A stretch of 64,000 nucleotides of DNA from Apostichopus japonicus (GCF_037975245.1 NC_092580.1:10205001-10269000); one strand, 5' to 3'; positions 47,985 to 60,349 are shown, counted from the stretch's first letter. The notes: generated from the letters alone by a model not told the origin. A program made the numbers and translations.

Positions 47985-48290
47985 TGAATGGAAGCACATG
48001 TGGTTCAAAAATTGGGTAAAATGAGGCAATTTTAGACCAGTTTAGCCCTCCCAGGAGCAGCGTACGAAGATTGTTTACGACTGAGAAAAAAGGTTTGTTT
48101 ACAAGTGACGAAAAGTTCCGGCTCTCGTAGCAAAAAATCTGCATTTTCATGGTACACAAAATTGATGGTGTCATGAAAGGCTTGTCAGCTATCCAGTGAT
48201 GGGTAGCGTTTAGCAAGTGAAATCTTCTATCAAGACTTAGAGAACACATTACTTTTGTGATATAGTGTGTAAGTCAATGTGGCTTTTAAT
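47985..48290. repeat. Dispersed local repeat, diverged copy 3
   Basis: Shares the order ACATGTGGTTCAAA, TTGGG, GAGGCAATTTT, TTGTTTACAAGTGA, CTATCCAGTGATGGG and TCAATGTGGCTTTTAATGGG with copies 1 and 2 but is much more diverged, implying an older duplication. Confidence 0.55.
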
Positions 48291-48899
48291 GGGCGTATAT
48301 GCTACCTTAGGACTCGTGAACTCGCATCGTGAAGTTGATTGTAGTGTACCCATTCCAGGAAACGAATGCCGATTTCAATAGAACGGCTCACGAATCTTGG
48401 ATAACGTAAACACGAACCCAATAGAATGTAGCGTATGTATCATAAGTAAGATTAACATGTGATCCAAACATTGAAAGCAAAGATAGGGTGTTGGAAGTAA
48501 ACCTCGTATAGGCTAGACTTAACTAAGTGTCACATGTCAATCAATAACAAACATTAATCTGTGCACCATGTTCCAGTGACGTCAATGAACTCATTCATGT
48601 TTTGACATGTTTAATTAAGACCTAGGGACCTTATCACTCTTCTGATTTAGTGTTCGTTTTACAACTTCAAGCGATGGTCATTATTGATACTGAAGTCACG
48701 AGCAATCTGATTGGCTGAAAATTCTGTAACTGCAAACCTGTTTGTGGAAAAAATAGCGACCGTGGGGGGGGGGGTGGCATAATAAAACATAGCTCCCTCC
48801 TTTTAATCAACGGCATTCTCTTGAATCATTTCGCATTGTTAACTGTTAAGTTTACTTCAAATATTATGGTTAAAAATACATGCTGACCATTTACGTTGA

Positions 48900-50480
48900 G
48901 AAAATGCTTGAAATATTTCAAACAAACTTTCCTGTACTGACGATAATAGCATAAATAAATGGATTCATAGCAGAATTACAGAAGAGAATTATTTTGGAAA
49001 TGTCTTTCCAAACATTATAATCCTCTATGAAGACAAAAAGACGTTTATGTACAAGCAGGCATCGTCATGGCAACCAGCACACTTATAGCAATACCAATAT
49101 GTATGTCTTTGTCCGGTAGGGATTTGTGTTCACATCAAGACGATTAGTACTCCCTGCATTAGTTCAATACGAAACAGTAACGTTATTTAATATTTCAATC
49201 TATGAAGAGGTGCATCGTTGGGCTGCCGAAGTTACTTCAAATAAAGATTGAGATTTTTTATCGATTGAAAGAACTATCTTGTTTACTTCTTAGGTCCTGT
49301 TTGAATTCCTTTTCCATGAGTCAGAAACAAGGGCTTAGGAACCGGGGGGCTGGGGGCGCCAGCCCCCCTCCCCCCAGTGAAAAATATGGAGGGGCGGAAG
49401 TATTATTCCGCCCCCGCTTCGCAGGTCAGACAACCCCTTTTTCATTTCCAAATGAGAAAAAAATCTCATTTGGAGCACCAAATTGCATCTAAGGCCAGGT
49501 GAAAATGCAAAATTATTTACAAAATGGAGTGGGTGTTGAAGTGTGCTATATTGCACCAAAGAGGTAGGAGGTCTGAAGCCACCTGGAAATGCAAAGAAAA
49601 ATTCCAAAGGGGAAGGGGACACCCCCTCCTCTTAGACCCATTCCCCAGGCCGGCCATCAGTCTTCAGCCCCCCCCCCCCCCCCTCAAAAGTACCTTCCTA
49701 CGCCACTGGTCAGAAAGCTTGCCGAATCTTTCTATTTGTTTACAGTTAAATTGCAATCTAGTTCGGTTTTCTTGTTTGACAAGCATGACGTAAACACTGA
49801 TATTTAACATAAGCAGGGTAGTACTTAATGGAACAATGAAAATCAACGTTATATCTATGATCGTAAACAATAACACTGCAACATTTATCGTTAGAAAGAA
49901 ACAAAACACTTATACATTATAGAATAGACTACTGTAGCCGTCAATGTTATTACTGTAACAAGTAAAACGACTGCCATTTGAAGGTTATACTATTTTGTTT
50001 ATGAATGAACTCGTAGGAATTCCGTGCAATAGGAATAGCTGGATGAGTGCATCCAACTGTGCAATGACTTTTATATGGGAGAGAAGAAGAGAATACAAGA
50101 GAGTCGAGTACAGCCAGTCGAGGTTTCATATACGTTTGTATTGTGCCTTGTTTTCATTCTCGTCCTGTTTTGATATACGTCTTCAGTTTTAGTTCTTTCG
50201 TCGGCAAACGTTACATTACCATAAGTAATAAGTTTGATCGATTAGTATGCTTCCGGTAATGATTGAGGGCGTCTGCAACAAGTCGATATCGATCTGAGCT
50301 CATGATAATGACAATGTTTAATGACATAAATGTCGTGAGACTTACGAACCAAAAATGAAACAGCAATGTTGGTCAAGGTACTGTCAAACCTCTCGGAAGG
50401 AAAGGATCAGCTTTCTCGACCAACTAACAAGTCCGCTGTGGAAAGGTGCAAAATATACACTTTGACCGGTAAGCTACAAA
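48900..50480 (-). pseudogene. GPCR relic of the DRYQLVT family, downstream duplicate
   Basis: Fragments parallel the upstream relic: TM7 near 48950-48990 (SAMNPFIYA), CWLP near 49062-49075, TM5 at about 49720-49909 (IDITLIFIVPLSTTLLMLNI), TM3 near 50265-50320 and TM2 near 50417-50470 (HLSTADLLVG). Here TM2 reads AAGTCCGC where the upstream copy has ACGTCCGC, so it keeps the usual ADLLVG. Frames are inconsistent and TM4 is missing. A hAT-like element (49328-49708) sits between the TM5 segment and the TM6 end. Confidence 0.85.
49328..49708. mobile_element. hAT-like miniature element, 381 bp, in a GPCR relic
   Basis: Starts CAAGGGCTTAGGAACC and ends CTTCCTACGCCACTG (reverse complement CAGTGGCGTAGGAAG), flanked by identical octamers GTCAGAAA (49320-49327, 49709-49716). 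The empty site is in the upstream unit near 36110-36122 (GAGTCAGAAAGCTTG). CAGTGGCGTAG-type ends are typical of hAT elements. The inverted repeats are less well matched than in the other three and the core differs, so it is a separate sub-family. Confidence 0.9.
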
Positions 50481-51119
50481 CTTCTGTCTATAAGTTGACC
50501 CTTGGTTTTTATAAACAAATAAGACTATTCTACACACATCAGCAATATTAAAATGTGACTGTTCTGGACTAGATGTTTAGCCCTTTGTGTAGGTAAAATG
50601 GTTTATCGAGTTTTGTCGCAGATGTTGTGACAATTAATACAACACTTTACCAATAACAGTCTCTTCATCATCTCTTTCCATCATCTCATTCTCACTTCAC
50701 CAGTTATGTTTTCCGAAGATTGTTTCACTTTATGAGACCGGAAGTTTGAGATATAGCGTCTTCAGCGCGATACAAAGTTCGTTGCGCACTATTTAACCGA
50801 GCTCCATGGTTAACATAAGCACGCTAGCCGTCAGTGTATTATGACTATATGCTTCAGGCTTCTAACACACAAAATGATGAAGCCATATTCACGCGCGCAC
50901 ATTTTGACAGCGTGATTTCGTTAAACACGTTCGCATTCACTTAATGATGAAGCCACTTTGTACGTATGCGCGCATTCGGTCGTCACATTCTGCGTCCTTC
51001 TTTCTTGCGTTTCTTTTTGTTTAATCAGCTACCGCACAAGTCCTTCGCGGATTCCGAATGCGCGCGCATTGCGTCGTAATGAAAATCGCGTTGCGTCTTA
51101 AAAAAAAAAATTCGTCTTT
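50481..51119 (+). other. Upstream region of kinase gene, copy B
   Basis: Near-identical to 36891-37517 and the likely promoter region. Contains CACGCGCGCAC and GCGCGCATTGCG words and an A-run just before exon 1. No TATA box recognised. Confidence 0.45.
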
Positions 51120-54100
51120 ATGACGCCACATAAGTTATACCTAGACAAGAAATATCAACGTAGCAACAATGTTGATATATATGGTTCAGTTCAACTTGCT
51201 TCTGCATCACGAACACACCGTACTTGCTTAAAGCGAATAGTACAGCGATTATTTTACCAGTTTCTGGAACTCTTTACAACTCTACTTCCGGTAAGTCTGT
51301 CATTATTTGCCTTTGTGTTGAATGGTTTTACTAAATGGAGATATATCTTAATATTTGTAATATCAGAAAAAGAATCTACGAATCTGTTCTCTACGCGGAA
51401 GATTCAGAAGACTAAGTAGCTTAGGCTAGCAACGGGCACCGCCGAAATGGCGTTCCAACGACATCGACAAACACTTCATTGGGAGAGAGGGCGGCAAGCT
51501 ATTACGTAAATTTCAATTTGACGATATTTTCATTCCAAATATTAGCGGAATTTCCTTGCGGCTAACATTGAAAGCGTGCTGATGCATGGTGTTTGAGTAA
51601 GGTTGTTTACGTTGCATTACCTAACATAGTAGGCTATATATTAAGAGGGGCTATTATTTATAAGAACTATTGTACCCGTAAGTTGAAACTTGAGTCATTC
51701 TCAATCTCTTATTCAATCCTCTCCTAAAGCTAGTAACAACAAATGCTAAATATCCATGTAAATAGAGACACACGCAAACCTTGAACTGAAAAGAAGATTG
51801 ACACTAATATAGGGAAATATTGAAGCATCCGGGGAAATATTTAAGCATCCTGGATGCTATTGTATGGAACCGCATAGTTATGCATAGATGTATGAGTTAT
51901 AGTTGAATATACATACATGAAAATTGTGAAGGAAAGATAGTGCAAGAGCATCAAATCAAAAGATGAACACTGCCATCATTTGTATACACCCAGTTCATTC
52001 CCCTAACATTGTAAATGTGACCATGTGATCGTGATGGTATTATGTCTACCTTTGTGAATGATTCCATTACACGACCAACCCCACCCACCCCCACCCTCAA
52101 GAGAAAATCATCTAAATTGATACGGATAAGTGTAATCTAAACGAATATTGAAACTTACGACGTACCTTTCCAATAGTATCATATTTAAGTCTTTAATGAA
52201 AACATAATTCTTTCTGGAATCTCTTACAGTCGGTTACCACAATGCCATTCGGAAGTCCTTTCAGACGAACACCTGTCCCGTCCCGACCCCGTCTAGAGAG
52301 GTAAGAATTTAACTGTTATAATGTTTTTATTCTTCAAGAATGTTATAAAAGGGTCTGGGAGAGGGAGAGAATGTCGGAAGGGAGGTAACACCTATCCGTT
52401 TTGTCATAATCTTCGCAAAGCAAGTGGCTGGTTGCTTTAAATCGTTTCACTTTCTTAAACTATCAAACTACACTACATTCCCTCATATGAGACAAACCAT
52501 ATTCCAATATCACCTGACAGACAATATCAGAGGAATAAATTACAACCATTCATTATGATCAATATGTACATTATATTTAATTGTCGTTCAAAAATATGTA
52601 TATCTGCCGAAATACAAACCGAAGAAAATCTGATCAAATGGACAAACTTTAAAAATAAAATAATTACAACCGACAATAATTTTAATACGCACTACAAGTT
52701 CACAAGTTAATTCGACAAATAAGGTAGAAGGTGATATATATATATATATATATATATAAATACTATTTTCATGCTTTAATAAAGTGTAAAGTATAAGTAC
52801 ATTTCATACACTAAGTATTGTCACTAGTTTCCATTGTAGTATGATATATCGAAATATTATTACAATGTTTAAACTATTAATTTGTCACTGTTTTTGTTTT
52901 GTTTTGTTTCAGACGTTCGGTTTGGAAGAAGGTATTTTGTACCTTGCCTTGTTGTGGCCGCACATACGCTGATGACGATGGTCTAGCCGGAGAATATATT
53001 CCTGCTTATATCCATCCTATTCCTCGTCGTCTTCCATACTATGGCCCTATACAAGAAGACAGTCACGTGACTGTATCAAGCGAGATGAAAAAACCTGCCT
53101 CGCGAGTTTTAAGCTTCCCTGGAGAAGATGAAGGCACCCGTGCCGTGCCTTCCACTGAGTCTTCATCACTGATTGATACTATCTTCTCAGGAGAGCCATC
53201 GTCCCTTACTAACAGCACAAGGGATGAATCTAAACGGCACCAATCCCAAAACACCCCCGGGAATAAACACCATCGCAATCCCTCTGATCACCATGAGATA
53301 TTGCCATCAGCCAACAACTTAGAAGAGGCCATAAAAGCTCAAAGCCAACATATCCGTGAGTTGTCGATTGACCGCCATGTCGAATGCGGTTTCCGATCAT
53401 CCTCTTCGTTCATCAAAGCAGGATATTTCTTTTTCGGTTATCAAGGAGATGTAGCCACAACAAATGTAAAAGCAACCTCCTTTAAAGGGACTACCATTCA
53501 GTCCTCGTCGACATACCAACATCGCCCAGTGAGTGACGTCAGTAATGACCGTCGTTATGTTAAATCATTCCAACAACAGGATTTGATAACGACATCAATA
53601 TCACTCCCTCTTTCACGTCTGTCACTTGACACTCGGGTCTCGTCGGCAAACAAACATCGCCAAGTGAGTGACATCACCAACATACCCCATGTTGGTGACT
53701 CCTTTCAACATCAGGTCATGTTATCTGCACCGAGATCATCTACGCCCTCACGTCAATTATCAGGTGACATGCCTACCCTTCGCCTTTGCTGTGGAGTAAG
53801 CTTCCGTTCGTCAACTTCTATCGGTAATATCAGAAGTAGCCATAGCAACATGGGACATTTCATTAATTTCAGAGATGTTCGAGTGGTCCAATCTTTAGTG
53901 ACACCAATGGTTATTATGAATGGTCATGGACGTGCCCTATCCGCACCAGCTCAAATACATGTTGGACTAAGTTGCCAGATACTGAGATCTTCCATCAATC
54001 GGTTTACTCGACCGAGATGCCAATCAGAACCGGCAGCGATCTGCTTTGCGAGATTTTCCATCACATTCGGGCGAAACTGCGTATCCCTCATCGTCTCTGG

Positions 54101-57100
54101 TATGATTAAGCCCGAGACCAATGGAATATGTTATTCAGCGCCACACCAGCTGGTACACTATCGCCCTCTTGTTACCGCAGCCAACTCTGCGAAGGAGGTT
54201 TCCGCCCTCGGGGAAGCAGCAGGGCCGTCGCCCCTTACGTTGTCTGTAGCCAACGCAATCAAATTCGGGACTCATAACACCGTGACCTTTACCACACCTA
54301 ATACCAAGTCTGTCAAGGATGGTGCCTCATCATGTATCAATGATCACGTGATCCCACTAATGTGTACACCTGTACAAATGAGTGTAAAACATCAACTATT
54401 TGGTACTCGCCAAACCGCCCAATGCTCATCATCAAATAGCATTTTCGGTCAGCTCTCAATTTCACATCCATCGTCCAATGTGGTTAAGTCGCCAGAGCAT
54501 CATGACATCCTCATGCAATCTATATCTGCCAACCGTCGAGTGTATGACCATTTTCCTGATAATGGATGCAAAATGCCAGCACACTGGATCTTAAATAACC
54601 CCATTCCAGTCGACCACACCATTTCATCGCAAAATGCAACACCGCAACGTAGCATTGCTATTAATAAGATTTGCAGTCCTAAATACACATTGCAACCTTT
54701 TAAACCAACCAATCCAACAGTTGAACCTATCGGCAAGAAAATAGCCGTGAAAACACCAGGTATCGTTGGCAACCATTATACACCAAATATACCATTTTAT
54801 GCACCGCCTGTCATGCAGGCTTGGAATCTTGCAACAAATTGGATGGGATCTAACCTTTTTCATCAAGGTACATCAAATGTTGCGATGGTTGGTCAGCCAC
54901 TAGGACAAAATGTCAACTCGCCCTTGATACCTACTGCAGTAGGAGTAAATCCTATCGGTGGTTTTAGGTACAAGACACCTAAATTAACTTCACCAGCTTG
55001 GGGAACGCTCGGAGGATCACCGACTACTCCACTACAAAACAACGCACCGAATCTGTCCATCTCATCAAAGGCGTTAAAGAATGTACCTCAATATCCTTGG
55101 AAGAATCCGTTCTTGCAGAACGTTCAAACAGCAACTACCGCCAAGAAGTCCCCTCCTCGTCATGCGCAGAACATAAACATCCAGCAACAACCGCTATATG
55201 TGAGTACCGCAAGGGACATCACATAGATACTGAATGATTTAATCACAATCATTATGTAAATATATGTAAACGAGAACGCGTCATGATATGTATCTATTTA
55301 TGTCATATGCATTATCGTATCAATTTGGTAACAATATATGCATTCTATAACATTACTACATGAGAAATTTAATCCGATAGAATAACTATAATAATAAAAC
55401 TGAGTAACCAAGATATAACGATACAGCTCAGCAGTGTATTATCGCACGTCATAAACGTATTTTTCTCTCATCCGTTTCTTTCAGAATCCATTTCAGAATT
55501 ATACTGCTGGACTGTCGAATACTCAGCAACTTGCTGTGCACAGGTAGGAATCTATATGATACTTTCTTGTTAACACAATAAAATAAAAATATTAATAATG
55601 CTAAATAAAAAACATGATTTAAAACAGGAGATTCAAAGTAACAAAAACGAGAACCACTGTAATAAACAGTTTAATATATCTATAGTGATAGATTCATGAG
55701 CTACTGAAAGTCATGCCACTACGACAGTCTGTTATTTCGTGTATAGTTCGTATATAACTGTAATTGATGAAACGTACACACTGCAACTTGTTTTAGCTCA
55801 TCAGGGCCCAGTGTCATGTTCACAATGAAATGACGATTGTGATCGGAATACTTTATCAGTTGCTATGGTTACTGGTGAACTGACCTGTATCACCATGGTA
55901 ACAACATGAGTTTTACGGTACCGATCATACCTTTTTTCAATTCTACACAGCCCACCTCCTAAGCATTTAAAGGCCTCTGACTACAATCTCCCTTCGTCTT
56001 GTGACGTCATCGCAAAGAGTGACTTGGAAGATATTTGTAACTCGATGCAGATGCCGACGATTCTAGGAAGTGGAAGCTTTGGTGAAGTCAGGTTGATGAG
56101 GCAGCTATCTTCAAGACGCGTGTGTGCGGTCAAAGTTCATCACAAAAACCGAGATGAAAAGAGCATCATCAAGGTATACGTCAATGTGTTTATATTAAAT
56201 ATCATAGAAATGAAACAAAATAGTATCTTGTAATTTACGGTATATACTACATATTTTGATGGAATTTATGATTAAAACGGATATGCCACCTTTTGATATT
56301 AAAAGATATTTACATAATAATTACTATGATATTTATTCTTTTTTCTCTCCTTCAATTTCAAATATGAATAACCTGTCAAGTCTACAACTTCCTTAATAAC
56401 TCGCCATCGTTGTTAAGACCCGACTGTGGATTATTTCATACTTCATACTATCAATATTTATCGTTGATTTCATTTGGCAGGATTTGCAGAAAGAAACCTC
56501 AATGCTGACATCTCTGAGCCATCTAGACTGCATTCCTAAACTTTTCGGTATTTCACGAATTGGCAGCGATACCGATGTACCTGTCCTCGTTCAAGAGTTC
56601 GTTGGTGATTCGGTCACCTTTAAAGCTACCACGGTAGCTGACGTCATCGATGCCAAGGGTCTGAATGGGCCGAGCTCTTTCAGTGTAGCCATTCAAGTTT
56701 GTCGCGCCATTAAGGACATTCATTTCGCAGGAATGATTCACTGTGATTTGAAAACTGATAACATCATGTTCCTGAAAGGTCCATCGGGGGAAGATGGAGA
56801 CGTCAAGATCAAAATTATTGACTTTGGGAAAGCAGTGAGCAGGACAGGGAAAGCAACATACGAACACTTCCCAAGAAACGAACATGTTAATATCCGTAAG
56901 CAATGCTCCCACATTGCCCCAGAGGTTGTATTTGGAACCAGGCCATACAGTCTGTATACAGACGTATACGCTTTGGGACTAGTGCTAGCAAACGTGGACA
57001 CATCTCCTGGAAGATTTCTCAGGAAACTTGGATTCAAATGTTTAGCTGAAGACTGGAACCAAAGACCAAATGTCCATGAATTGATACGAGAGATTGATTC

Positions 57101-57152
57101 TTATATTAAAGACAGACAGGCCAGCTACGCTAGATGGAGGAGTGCAGGGTAG
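51120..57152 (+). CDS. Six-exon protein kinase with long Ser-rich N-terminal region (intact copy)
   Basis: Exons 51120-51290, 52230-52300, 52913-55199, 55485-55543, 55951-56173 and 56481-57152 join in phase (0, 2, 0, 2, 0) with GT-AG borders: 3483 bp, about 1160 residues. Residues 1-843 are Ser/Thr/His/Pro-rich without a known domain and include two related units of about 45 residues (HRPVSDVSNDRR... and HRQVSDITN...). The kinase domain occupies about 895-1145: glycine loop G902-SGSFGEV909, K924 in AVKV, helix C E942, H1024-C-D1026-L-K-T-D-N1031, D1051-F-G, A1083-P-E and a DVYALGLVL helix F. Catalytic Lys, Asp, Asn and DFG are all present, so activity is plausible. HCD replaces HRD. A Ser/Thr or TKL-type cytosolic kinase is inferred; substrate unknown. 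The start is uncertain: exon 1 ATG 51120 is in frame with a second ATG in exon 2 (52242). Confidence 0.85.
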
Positions 57153-59771
57153 AGGAGAAAGAATATTTATTATATTTATTGATTAATATTTAGTAATTAA
57201 AAACATTTACAGCGCCCGGTGCGTCATAAAGTTTCACGTAAATATCTTTATCATGTATATAGCGATGAAAACATGGTCAATGAAATAAATAGGGAAACTT
57301 ATATATGAGATGAAGTTTGAATGAGAAAATAAATTTAAAATTTAAAAATTCAAGAAAGATTTCTTTCCTTTTTTTAATAGAAATATCGCTGAATAAAAAG
57401 TATAACAAACGTACGCCTTCTCATATTGATTTGGCTTCGGTTTGGCAGATTGTCAAGTTAAAAGAATGGTCAGGGTCACATCGCATGGTGTCCGGTTGTC
57501 ACTGGGCTAAAATGAATAACAGAGCTAAACATATGGTTGATTCGTTACACATCGCGTAAGTACTTAACTAATTAAAAAACACAACTCCAAAAAACTCAAA
57601 GACAATACTTTTGTCGTAGCTTTATATATTTTATCAAATAAGGAAACACATACAAATAACATGTAGGCATTTCGTAATTTTGGGAAAGCAAAGAATTCAG
57701 TACAAAGAAGCAAAACATGGCATTTATTGTACACCGTACTAGTCGATGTAAGGTATAGCGTGACATATCTCTTCTCTTACAACTAACTGGTTTATAATGA
57801 AATCTCTGATTAAATCAGATAAAGTAACTTCTAATCACAGCAAACAGAGGAACTAACAAATCACTGAAAGCAAGCTAATATCTATAGAATAACTATAAGA
57901 AACATTTCTAAGATTATATAGAAACTGGAACAGAGACTTTATCATATACGGAATACCTGCTATTGGCATTTTGCTATATTATGAAGTACAACCAGGAGTC
58001 TAACGACTCCCTGACAATTAACAGCATCCGAGAGCGACCAAACTCTACAAATACTTTGTGATTTAATATCAGAAGTGGTGATATGACACCCATGTATCAA
58101 CATGTATCATGTATCAACATATCTTTTAAAGTAATCTTATGGGAAAGCGTAACTATAAGACAAGATTGAAAGTTACATCGGTAAATAACTTGTCTAACAG
58201 CGGCATATATTTATTTTTGTTGTTGTTGTTGTTTGTTTACTTTTGTGTCAGAGTACGAAAGAACATGTAGTGCAAAAGTTGGGTTGGTTCAGGCAATTTT
58301 ACCCCGAACTTGACCTTTTACTGTCCAATAAACTATAACTTTTTGGGAAATGTGTATCTTACCAACCCTTAATTCTAGCTATAAAATTTGGTTTGAGTGT
58401 TAAAATAAAGCCGAATTACAGATCTATTCATAAAATGTCTACTTTATAGGGTAGTGGTATTGATGTTTATTTCTTAAATTTTGGTTCAAAACTTTGTTTT
58501 GATCCAAAACGTGTGAAAATTATACTTTTTTGCTGTGTACATATATCCGTGATAAATGCAAGAACTCTCTTAAAAACTGTTCCTTGTCTGTTGGACGAGC
58601 CACGCTGTTGTCTATAGATCAAGTACTGTACGTTTGGCCTGGGTGTAGTCAATAGAGACTACGGTAGCTTTGCAATATTGCATTTATTGCACTGGTGATG
58701 ATACAAAGTGAAAACTCTCGAAACTCGTTTGTGAGAGTAATAACAAATGCCAGTTATTTGTCTGATTTAATACGACAATATATTCCCATTAATACGATGA
58801 TATATTATGCGGTGTTTGTCCCATATGGCTTGCCATATACGCAGGCCAACAGTCCAGTCTCCAACAGGTTAATCTCCATGGTTGGCTGACTTCGAGGAAT
58901 GACCAGACAAGTAATATCCATATTCATGAGGTATGCCACGCGACAGACGGCACACTTGGCGCCAAATTTAATTCTTATCATGATGTTCAAGCAAGGAAGG
59001 AGTGCCTTTCTGTGGAATACCTGCGGTTGCTTTGCAGTGAAGGTGAGTAAAATCTTCCAACTTTACTTTCTGAATTAAATAACTTTTCCTTAGTTTTAGG
59101 TTAGGAATACAAAGCATGAGAGATTACTAAATGTGTGCTAATAATGTGCCTAGGATATAACTGTACAACAATTATAATAGCATACACACAGGCTGTTAGT
59201 CTGTTCTTGCCATGATTTTAGATATTGCAAGTGTTCGATCTATAAACTGGACAGATTTTAGCCTAGGCGTTACTCAGTTCCGTTGTAGTACTATTCTTGT
59301 ACAAACAATAATAAATGATGTACAATCACAACGCAGAGCTATTTCTGAAAAACGAACTCCATAAACAGCATTAAAATCGTTGCTGCTAGCTGTCATTTTG
59401 TAAATAAAGTTAATTCAAAGTACCACTAAGATAAGAAACCTTATTACCTTTGTATTTCTTTAAATAACTTCAAGGTAAAATGTTTACTGTGTTGACTCTG
59501 GAACCTTTACCATCATTAGGCCATGTAAAGCACTTCAAAATTTTCGATTTACTTTTTATACAAAACCCAACACCTTTACAGAAAAAAAACAATGTAATAA
59601 ATTAACGAAAAACATAAAGCAATTAAGCACATGTGGCTCTATGTAATGACTTAATTTGTCAGGTTTTTTCAACACTTTAGTAATAGAAGCTAGCAACTAC
59701 GACAAGCGGCAAGATGATAATTTCGACATAAAACATCTACAATTTCAACAGACTTCACACTATCGACATAC
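57153..59771. other. 3' flank of kinase copy B and intergenic DNA
   Basis: An AATAAA at about 57286 is a likely polyadenylation signal. Homology to copy A's flank continues to about 58530; beyond that the sequence is unique. Frames at 57317-57559 and 58695-58990 overlap or lack features. A GTT repeat lies near 58217-58235. Confidence 0.45.
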
Positions 59772-59775
59772 TTAA

Positions 59776-60349
59776 AGGATTGGTTCAGTTGTCATACATG
59801 TTTATGTTATATGAAAGAAGACAATAAAAGAAACACAATGGTAAAAAAATTGTTCAAATATCTTTTTCGGTTAAAGAGATATTCAAGTGTAAAGTTTTAT
59901 TAGATTGTGTAGAAACTGCTGAAATCTGACTAGCTGTGATGCTACATCCTCACATTCCTGAAAAGTCTTTGTTTTTTCTCTAAATATTTTGTGAGATTTA
60001 ATGACTTTCAACCAAAAGATATGTCAGGAGATCTCATATTTGTCAAAGGAAGTATTTGAGATTAAACATCTGAAGAATTTTTTATTATATTATTTTCAAA
60101 TGTGTTAAAAGATGTAAATAATTTTTAAAGAAATATATTCACAAATGTTAAGGAAGCGAGGATGTGACGTCACACCCTCACAGTAAGTCTTTCTGCACCA
60201 GTCGTTTTCAAAGAAATTTTGATATCTTCAAAGTGTCATATCTCCTTAACAGAGCATGCTGTCATGGTAGTTTCTCCACTGTTGTTTTTGTCTTTGTCTT
60301 TTTGTGCTCTTTCATAAAAAATAGACATGTCAAACACCTGAACCAATCC
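59776..60349. mobile_element. TTAA-target miniature element, 574 bp
   Basis: TTAA at 59772-59775 and 60350-60353 flanks inverted ends AGGATTGGTTCAG and CTGAACCAATCC(T). A second inverted pair lies further in (TGTGATGCTACATCCTCACA against GGATGTGACGTCACACCCTC). TTAA target duplications are used by Kolobok and piggyBac elements; the ends are not CCC-type, so Kolobok is favoured. No transposase; a 66-codon frame spans the right half. Confidence 0.75.

Larger units (their letters stand above)
48815..58530. repeat. Segmental duplication, downstream unit
   Basis: Homologue of 34880-45665. Carries the intact kinase gene and its own hAT-like insertion at 49328-49708. Confidence 0.95.

Noticed and set aside
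54998-55237. Alternative frames inside kinase exon 3 of copy B
   Set aside because: Shadows of the real frame; the main frame is continuous, has proper splice borders and keeps phase into the kinase exons.
34880-58530. The duplication as an unmerged haplotype (assembly artefact)
   Set aside because: Not fully excludable, but the two units sit in one contiguous sequence with distinct insertions and unequal flanks. One also has diverged coding sequence beside near-identical introns, which favours a true tandem duplication.
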